A stretch of DNA of 13,992 nt from an uncultured Oscillospiraceae bacterium (lineage in GTDB: Bacteria; Bacillota; Clostridia; Oscillospirales; Acutalibacteraceae): NCBI GenBank assembly GCA_900541905.1, contig UQLQ01000036.1:1-13992 (forward strand), written 5' to 3'. A program made the position numbers and the translations under genes. The notes beneath the pieces are model-generated. The model searched no databases. It had not been told where the DNA came from and worked only from the letters and a program-made list of their open reading frames with translations. Positions 13,231 to 13,992 of this stretch are shown in pieces (position 1 is the first letter of the stretch; every line of letters begins with the position of its first letter).

Positions 13231-13638
13231 ATGAATCTTCAGGAAAAGAAAGATTATTTGAAACAATACAGACAATTAGACAGCGAGATTCGTCAATTAT
13301 TATTGGAAAAAAGCGAAATTTTTGAACTGGGTACCAAAATTACCCCTACCTACAGCGCTGTACCAAAAGGAACGGGCAGCGGTGACAAGATACAATCTAC
13401 CATTGAAAAGCTGGAAAAGCAGGAGGACAAAATCAATCAAAAAATAGAACAGCGCATGAAAGTAAAAGAAGAAATTGAAACTGCGCTCAATACCGTAACG
13501 GACCAGCGGTTAAAATTGTTGCTGCGGTACCGTTACATCAACGGCTGTACCTGGGAGGACATTGCCGCAAAGATGTGTTACAGCTATATGCATGTGTACA
13601 GGCTCCACGGAAAAGCGCTCAATGCAATGATGTTATAG
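13231..13638 (+). CDS. Phage transcriptional regulator, DUF1492/sigma-region-4-like
   Basis: The 135-residue protein has a long, charged alpha-helical N-terminal part. Heptad-like stretches lie at about residues 3-32 and 54-88, predicted to form coiled coils around a Gly/Thr/Pro-containing break at 34-52. A C-terminal helix-turn-helix of the sigma-70 region 4 kind follows at about 97-131 (LRYRYINGCTWEDIAAKM, then YMHVYRLHGKAL). This layout matches DUF1492 and related ArpU/RinA-like phage proteins that often lie just before the packaging genes and activate late transcription. GAGAGGGG at 13214-13221 supports the ATG at 13231. Its place after the replication genes fits a switch to late expression. 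The exact family and the promoter it acts on are inference. Confidence 0.8.
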   Translation: MNLQEKKDYLKQYRQLDSEIRQLLLEKSEIFELGTKITPTYSAVPKGTGSGDKIQSTIEKLEKQEDKINQKIEQRMKVKEEIETALNTVTDQRLKLLLRYRYINGCTWEDIAAKMCYSYMHVYRLHGKALNAMML

Positions 13639-13656
13639 AATGTGATACTGTACTTT

Positions 13657-13665
13657 TGATATGAT
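13657..13665 (+). promoter_or_regulatory. Possible extended -10 promoter after the regulator gene
   Basis: TGATATGAT gives TATGAT at 13660-13665 with a TG element, as in the tRNA-Ala promoter, but no recognisable -35. Lack of a -35 would suit an activator-dependent late promoter; this is weak evidence. Confidence 0.3.
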
Positions 13666-13847
13666 TAAAATGGACAAAGTTCATAACAAAGGGAAAGAAC
13701 GCAATGTCTGTTCCAAAGCATACCGCGGAACGCTGAAAACAGGCAGCTTGGACGGAACGCGGCGGACGCGCCGATGACCGTCATACAGGCAAAATACTTA
13801 TGTGCCGACACATGGCACCGTTCCTTTCATTTGGAATGTCATTTGTC

Positions 13848-13992
13848 ATTGTTCTGTTAAAACGGATATTTGCGATAATAGAACAAACTTTTCTGCATTT
13901 TGAGCGGAACTTTCTGTAAAAACAGTCACGGCGGGCAGCGCAAGTTTGCTGCCCAAGTGAGGATTATTATTGTTCTGTTAAAACGAATATTT
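13848..13992. repeat. 24-bp direct repeat, two copies 121 bp apart, second at window edge
   Basis: ATTGTTCTGTTAAAACGG plus ATATTT at 13848-13871 recurs at 13969-13992 with one mismatch (G to A). The second copy runs to the last base, so the repeat may be longer. TTGTTCT in the first copy also pairs with AGAACAA at 13879-13885. Confidence 0.8.
13933..13954. other. 7-bp GC-rich hairpin between the two direct repeats
   Basis: GGGCAGC at 13933-13939 pairs with GCTGCCC at 13948-13954 around an eight-base loop. No T-run follows, so a terminator is unlikely. Confidence 0.5.

Larger units (their letters stand above)
13639..13992. other. Stretch without a called gene at the window end
   Basis: No gene is supported here. 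A 10-codon frame with ATG at 13704 (MSVPKHTAER) has a GGGAAAG upstream but stops at TGA 13734-13736. The region holds a possible promoter, a direct repeat and a hairpin, and probably leads into genes beyond the window. Confidence 0.5.

Noticed and set aside
12542..13234. Open frames of 74-131 codons on both strands in the duplicated block
   Set aside because: No ribosome binding sites, and the frame is broken between copies by a 4-base indel.
13639..13654. AATGTGATACTGTACT, 15 of 16 bases shared with 5073-5088 in the DUF1275 promoter
   Set aside because: A single 16-mer with a mismatch is expected by chance about once or twice in a window of this size, so a shared regulator is not supported.
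13704..13916. MSVPKHTAER frame that continues after an in-frame TGA, considered as selenocysteine read-through or a small terminase start
   Set aside because: No selenocysteine insertion element was recognised near the TGA, and the continuation does not resemble a known family.

Overview
The window reads as a chromosomal segment of a Gram-positive, anaerobe-type member of the Bacillota, most likely class Clostridia. The grounds are the family-level look of the proteins (IspD/IspF, a DUF3343 protein paired with a class-V aminotransferase-fold desulfurase, the CdaA/CdaR pair), strong AGGAGG-type ribosome binding sites and moderate GC with A/T-rich intergenic DNA. No species can be named from sequence alone.

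Positions 1-4859 are a compact housekeeping block, all on the + strand: the 3' part of ispD, ispF, a small DUF3343 protein, a cysteine desulfurase family protein, the diadenylate cyclase cdaA and its YbbR-domain partner cdaR. Three of the junctions (ispD/ispF, DUF3343/desulfurase, cdaA/cdaR) are 4-base ATGA overlaps, so the genes are probably translated as coupled pairs: isoprenoid precursor synthesis, sulfur or selenium handling, and c-di-AMP synthesis. An 18-bp perfect hairpin with a T-run ends the block.

Positions 5065-7393 hold single genes: a DUF1275/YoaK-like membrane protein behind a very good promoter, a tRNA-Ala(GGC) with its own promoter and terminator, and a YaaA-family protein. 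Positions 7394-8415 are nearly gene-free, with one plausible tiny ORF, an 18-bp tandem repeat and a strong bidirectional terminator.

Positions 8416-13992 look like the lysogeny, early-regulation and replication part of a prophage. On the - strand lie an HTH/S24-type repressor and, downstream of it, a lipoprotein likely expressed with it. Across a divergent promoter region with repeated TAAGTTTA-type operator sequences lie + strand genes: a doubtful small ORF, a small two-helix membrane protein, a phage replisome organiser and a DnaC-like helicase loader. A 770-base stretch carrying a duplicated, apparently non-coding block follows, and then a coiled-coil/sigma-region-4-like phage regulator. 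No integrase, structural gene or element end is visible, so the limits of the prophage and whether it is intact cannot be judged here.

The parts least explained by known features are: (a) the duplicated block around 12513-13167; (b) the pentapeptide-encoding iterons in the replisome-organiser gene, reminiscent of the lambda O/ori arrangement; (c) interleaved inverted repeats bracketing a TATAAT upstream of that gene; (d) the replacement of the S24 catalytic lysine by arginine in the repressor; and (e) a hairpin that would mask the ribosome binding site of the DUF3343 gene.
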